Source: Enterococcus pallens ATCC BAA-351 (GTDB lineage: Bacteria; Bacillota; Bacilli; Lactobacillales; Enterococcaceae). From it: 64,000 nt of DNA. Below the pieces are notes generated by a model. It searched no databases, was not told the origin of the DNA, and saw nothing but the letters and a program-made list of their open reading frames with translations. Both the position numbers and the translations under genes were made by a program. The DNA is taken from contig NZ_ASWD01000005.1 of NCBI RefSeq assembly GCF_000407485.1, positions 303,501 through 367,500 of the forward strand. Reading direction: 5' to 3'. Each line of letters begins with the position of its first letter. The first letter of the stretch is position 1. Positions 62,073 to 64,000 of this stretch are shown in pieces.

Positions 62073-62156
62073 TACCGGCGGCCGGGGTCGAACCGGCACT
62101 CCCGTGAAGGAACTGGATTTTGAGTCCAGCGCGTCTGCCAATTCCGCCACGCCGGC
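62073..62156 (-). tRNA. tRNA-Leu (anticodon CAA), copy 1
   Basis: 84-nt cloverleaf with long variable arm; anticodon loop CTCAAAA within stem CTGGA/TCCAG. No encoded CCA. Variable arm differs from copy 2. Confidence 0.93.
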
Positions 62157-62240
62157 ATGCTAATACATATTTAAATGCTACATTAACCAAATACTAAATC
62201 ATTATACTATTTATTATTTCAAATCTCAAGGAAATAATAA

Positions 62241-62312
62241 CTGGGGTAGCTGGATTCGAACCAACGCATGACGGAGTCAAAGTCCGTTGCCTTACCGCTT
62301 GGCTATACCCCA
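62241..62312 (-). tRNA. tRNA-Gln (anticodon UUG), copy 1
   Basis: 72-nt cloverleaf, anticodon loop CTTTGAC in stem ACGGA/TCCGT; acceptor TGGGGTA/TACCCCA. Confidence 0.94.
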
Positions 62313-62320
62313 ATAAAAAA

Positions 62321-62395
62321 GGGCGAACGATGGGAATCGAACCCACGAATGCCGGAGCCACAATCCGGTGCGTTAACCACTTCGCCACGATCGCC
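62321..62395 (-). tRNA. tRNA-His (anticodon GUG), copy 1
   Basis: 75 nt including the extra 5' G(-1) typical of tRNA-His, opposite C73. Anticodon loop TTGTGGC. The acceptor stem shows an apparent U-U mismatch at the fifth pair in both copies. Confidence 0.94.
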
Positions 62396-62410
62396 ATAAC
62401 ATTATTCAAA

Positions 62411-62444
62411 TAAAAAACTAAGATGAAGTTACGCATCTTAGTTT
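62411..62444 (-). terminator. Internal terminator between the two tRNA blocks
   Basis: AAACTAAGATG/CATCTTAGTTT (62415-62425 with 62434-62444, perfect 11 bp) with T-run on the minus strand, directly after tRNA-Leu copy 2 in transcription order. This probably was the original end of the operon. Confidence 0.82.
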
Positions 62445-62445
62445 A

Positions 62446-62529
62446 TACCGGCGGCCGGGGTCGAACCGGCACGCCCGTGAGGGCACTGGATTTTGAGTCC
62501 AGCGCGTCTGCCAATTCCGCCACGCCGGC
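62446..62529 (-). tRNA. tRNA-Leu (anticodon CAA), copy 2
   Basis: 84 nt, same anticodon arm and acceptor as copy 1 with a few changes in the variable arm. Confidence 0.93.
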
Positions 62530-62549
62530 ATGCTAGTAAACGAGTACTA

Positions 62550-62620
<71 letters not shown>

Positions 62621-62661
62621 ATATTAAGTTTCCTTTTTACCTAATAATAAAAATTAAGTAA

Positions 62662-62733
62662 CTGGGGTAGCTGGATTCGAACCAACGCATGACGGAGTCA
62701 AAGTCCGTTGCCTTACCGCTTGGCTATACCCCA
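62662..62733 (-). tRNA. tRNA-Gln (anticodon UUG), copy 2
   Basis: Identical to copy 1 as read. Confidence 0.94.
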
Positions 62734-62741
62734 ATAAAAAA

Positions 62742-62816
62742 GGGCGAACGATGGGAATCGAACCCACGAATGCCGGAGCCACAATCCGGTGCGTTAACCA
62801 CTTCGCCACGATCGCC
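62742..62816 (-). tRNA. tRNA-His (anticodon GUG), copy 2
   Basis: Identical to copy 1 as read, with G(-1). Confidence 0.94.
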
Positions 62817-62826
62817 ATAATAAAAA

Positions 62827-62897
62827 CAGGGGCAGCAGGAATTGAACCCACACTAACGGTTTTGGAGACCGCTGTTCTACCTTTAAACTATGCCCCT
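62827..62897 (-). tRNA. tRNA-Trp (anticodon CCA)
   Basis: 71 nt, anticodon loop CTCCAAA in stem GCGGT/ACCGT; acceptor AGGGGCA/TGCCCCT. Confidence 0.94.
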
Positions 62898-62905
62898 AAA
62901 ATGAA

Positions 62906-62986
62906 TGGAGGAGAGTGGATTCGAACCACTGAACCCTAAGGAACGGATTTACAGTCCGTCGCGTTTAGCCACTTCGCTACTCCTCC
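62906..62986 (-). tRNA. tRNA-Tyr (anticodon GUA)
   Basis: 81 nt with a long variable arm, anticodon loop CTGTAAA; acceptor GGAGGAG/CTCCTCC. Confidence 0.94.
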
Positions 62987-62987
62987 A

Positions 62988-63063
62988 TGGTGGCGCGGGA
63001 CAGAATCGAACTGCCGACACACGGAGCTTCAATCCGTTGCTCTACCAACTGAGCTACCGCGCC
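62988..63063 (-). tRNA. tRNA-Phe (anticodon GAA)
   Basis: 76 nt with encoded CCA end, anticodon loop TTGAAGC; acceptor GGCGCGG/CCGCGCC. Confidence 0.94.
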
Positions 63064-63094
63064 ATAATGAATAGTTTAAATTAATTTAATTAAA

Positions 63095-63170
63095 TGGCGG
63101 TCCCGACGGGATTTGAACCCGCGATCTCCTGCGTGACAGGCAGGCATGTTAACCCCTACACCACGGAACC
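63095..63170 (-). tRNA. tRNA-Asp (anticodon GUC)
   Basis: 76 nt with encoded CCA, anticodon loop CTGTCAC in stem CCTGC/GCAGG. Confidence 0.94.
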
Positions 63171-63173
63171 GAA

Positions 63174-63246
63174 TGGAGGTTAACGGGATCGAACCGCTGA
63201 CCCTCTGCTTGTAAGGCAGATGCTCTCCCAGCTGAGCTAAACCTCC
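63174..63246 (-). tRNA. tRNA-Val (anticodon UAC)
   Basis: 73 nt, anticodon loop CTTACAA in stem TCTGC/GCAGA; no encoded CCA. Confidence 0.94.
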
Positions 63247-63259
63247 ATATTTAATTAAA

Positions 63260-63331
63260 TGACCCGTACGGGAATCGAACCCGTGTTACCGCCGTGAAAG
63301 GGCGGTGTCTTAACCGCTTGACCAACGGGCC
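63260..63331 (-). tRNA. tRNA-Glu (anticodon UUC)
   Basis: 72 nt, anticodon loop CTTTCAC in stem CCGCC/GGCGG. Confidence 0.94.
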
Positions 63332-63347
63332 AGAAATAAGTTTAAAA

Positions 63348-63436
63348 CGGAGAGTAAGGGATTCGAACCCTTGAGACAGGATTACCCGCCTACATGATTT
63401 CCAATCATGCTCCTTCGGCCGCTCGGACAACTCTCC
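63348..63436 (-). tRNA. tRNA-Ser (anticodon GGA)
   Basis: 89 nt with long variable arm, anticodon loop TTGGAAA in stem CATGA/TCATG. Confidence 0.93.
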
Positions 63437-63484
63437 AAGACTGGAGCATAAAAGCCCAATACCCTAAAATTCCTCTTACGAGAA

Positions 63485-63558
63485 CTCCGGCAGTAGGACT
63501 CGAACCTACGACATCATGATTAACAGTCATGCGCTACTACCAACTGAGCTATGCCGGA
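63485..63558 (-). tRNA. tRNA-Asn (anticodon GUU)
   Basis: 74 nt, anticodon loop CTGTTAA in stem CATGA/TCATG; first tRNA after 5S. Confidence 0.94.
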
Positions 63559-63567
63559 ATAATATAC

Positions 63568-63683
63568 GCGTGGCGACGTCCTACTCTCACAAAGGGAAAC
63601 CCTTCACTACAATCGGCGCTAAGAAGCTTAACTTCTGTGTTCGGCATGGGAACAGGTGTATCCTTCTTGCCATCGCCACCACA
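63568..63683 (-). rRNA. rrf: 5S ribosomal RNA
   Basis: About 116 nt with the conserved CCCATGCCGAACACAGAAGT and GAGAGTAGGACG blocks; ends TGTGGTGGCG and CGTCGCCACG pair. Ends are estimated from Bacillus 5S. Confidence 0.95.
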
Positions 63684-63748
63684 CTATTTACTTGAGTAAG
63701 TTTCGCTCACTCAAAACTGGATCAGAAAATAAACTCTTCCGAGTTTTT

Positions 63749-64000
63749 TGGTTAAGTCCTCGATCGATTAGTATCAGTCCGCTCCATACATCACTGCACT
63801 TCCACTCCTGACCTATCTACCTGATCTTCTCTCAGGGATCTTACTTTCTTAAAGAAATGGGAAATCTCATCTTGAGGTGGGCTTCACACTTAGATGCTTT
63901 CAGCGTTTATCCCTTCCCTACATAGCTACCCAGCGATGCCTCTGGCGAGACAACTGGTACACCAGCGGTAAGTCCATCCCGGTCCTCTCGTACTAAGGAC
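63749..64000 (-). rRNA. rrl: 23S ribosomal RNA, 3' end (partial)
   Basis: The terminal 250 bases of 23S. The plus strand begins TTGGTTAAGTCCTCGATCGA, the complement of the typical Firmicute 23S 3' end, and runs out of the window. 16S is outside. Order 23S-5S-Asn-Ser-Glu-Val-Asp-Phe-Tyr-Trp-His-Gln-Cys-Leu is a standard rrn-tRNA operon. Confidence 0.96.

Larger units (their letters stand above)
62238..62399 (-). repeat. Direct repeat copy 1 (tRNA-Gln + tRNA-His)
   Basis: About 162 bases, as I read them identical to 62659-62820, spanning tRNA-Gln, the nine-base spacer and tRNA-His. Marks a duplication at the distal end of the tRNA operon. Confidence 0.85.
62659..62820 (-). repeat. Direct repeat copy 2 (tRNA-Gln + tRNA-His)
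   Basis: Partner of 62238-62399; lies within the contiguous rrn-linked tRNA array. Confidence 0.85.

Overview
The window is ordinary low-GC Firmicute chromosome, most likely Enterococcus or a close Enterococcaceae relative. The grounds are strong AGGAGG ribosome sites, AT-rich codon use, LigA and other housekeeping proteins of enterococcal type, a D-aspartate ligase/aspartate racemase pair typical of the D-Asx cross-bridge group (E. faecium, Lactococcus, Lactobacillus), a glmS ribozyme, a two-receptor GlnP transporter, and a 23S-5S-multi-tRNA operon. Species cannot be fixed from sequence reading alone.

Layout. 1-4.5 kb: DNA ligase and PcrA helicase. 4.6-13 kb: ClC antiporter, cytoplasmic alpha-amylase, the fructose operon fruR-fruK-fruA, and an unrecognised 441-aa protein followed by a 36-aa ORF. 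13-19 kb: a 50-aa conserved-looking protein, YsxC, ClpX, a secreted GH25 lysozyme, an intact IS200-type element, and trigger factor. 19-27 kb: TPR protein, RDD protein, SppA, a 95-aa unknown, the glmS ribozyme with glmS, then glmM-cdaR-cdaA. 27.7-31.4 kb: pyruvate:ferredoxin oxidoreductase (NifJ). 31.5-37 kb: DsbA-like protein, whiA-yvcK-rapZ, and racD-aslA. 37-42 kb: SOS-type uvrB-uvrA. 42-47.5 kb: glnPQ, a glycerol-dehydrogenase-like enzyme, EF-Tu. 47.7-50.1 kb: AlkD-like protein, an 84-aa unknown, fetAB. 50.2-56.7 kb: ilvD-ilvB-ilvN-ilvC-ilvA. 56.8-61.3 kb: heterodimeric ABC exporter with divergent MerR regulator. 61.3-62 kb: gene-poor stretch with a probable gene relic. 62-64 kb: tRNA cluster, 5S and the 3' end of 23S, all on the minus strand.

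How it fits together. Many genes serve cell-envelope synthesis and its control: GlmS (gated by a GlcN6P ribozyme) and GlmM make UDP-GlcNAc precursor, CdaA/CdaR make and regulate c-di-AMP, YvcK/RapZ are linked to GlcNAc-precursor homeostasis, and RacD/AslA make and attach the D-Asp bridge. The regulatory DNA is unusually readable. The ilv operon carries a sigma-A promoter, a CodY-box candidate and a complete leader-peptide attenuator (19 codons with an I-V-L-L-I-I run, plus mutually exclusive hairpins). The exporter operon has a MerR-type promoter with a 19-bp spacer filled by a perfect dyad. uvrB has a LexA box. The IS200 tnpA leader can fold to hide its own ribosome site. The ilv attenuator and the unknown 441-aa/36-aa gene pair look most worth following up; I did not see a defence island, CRISPR array or prophage.
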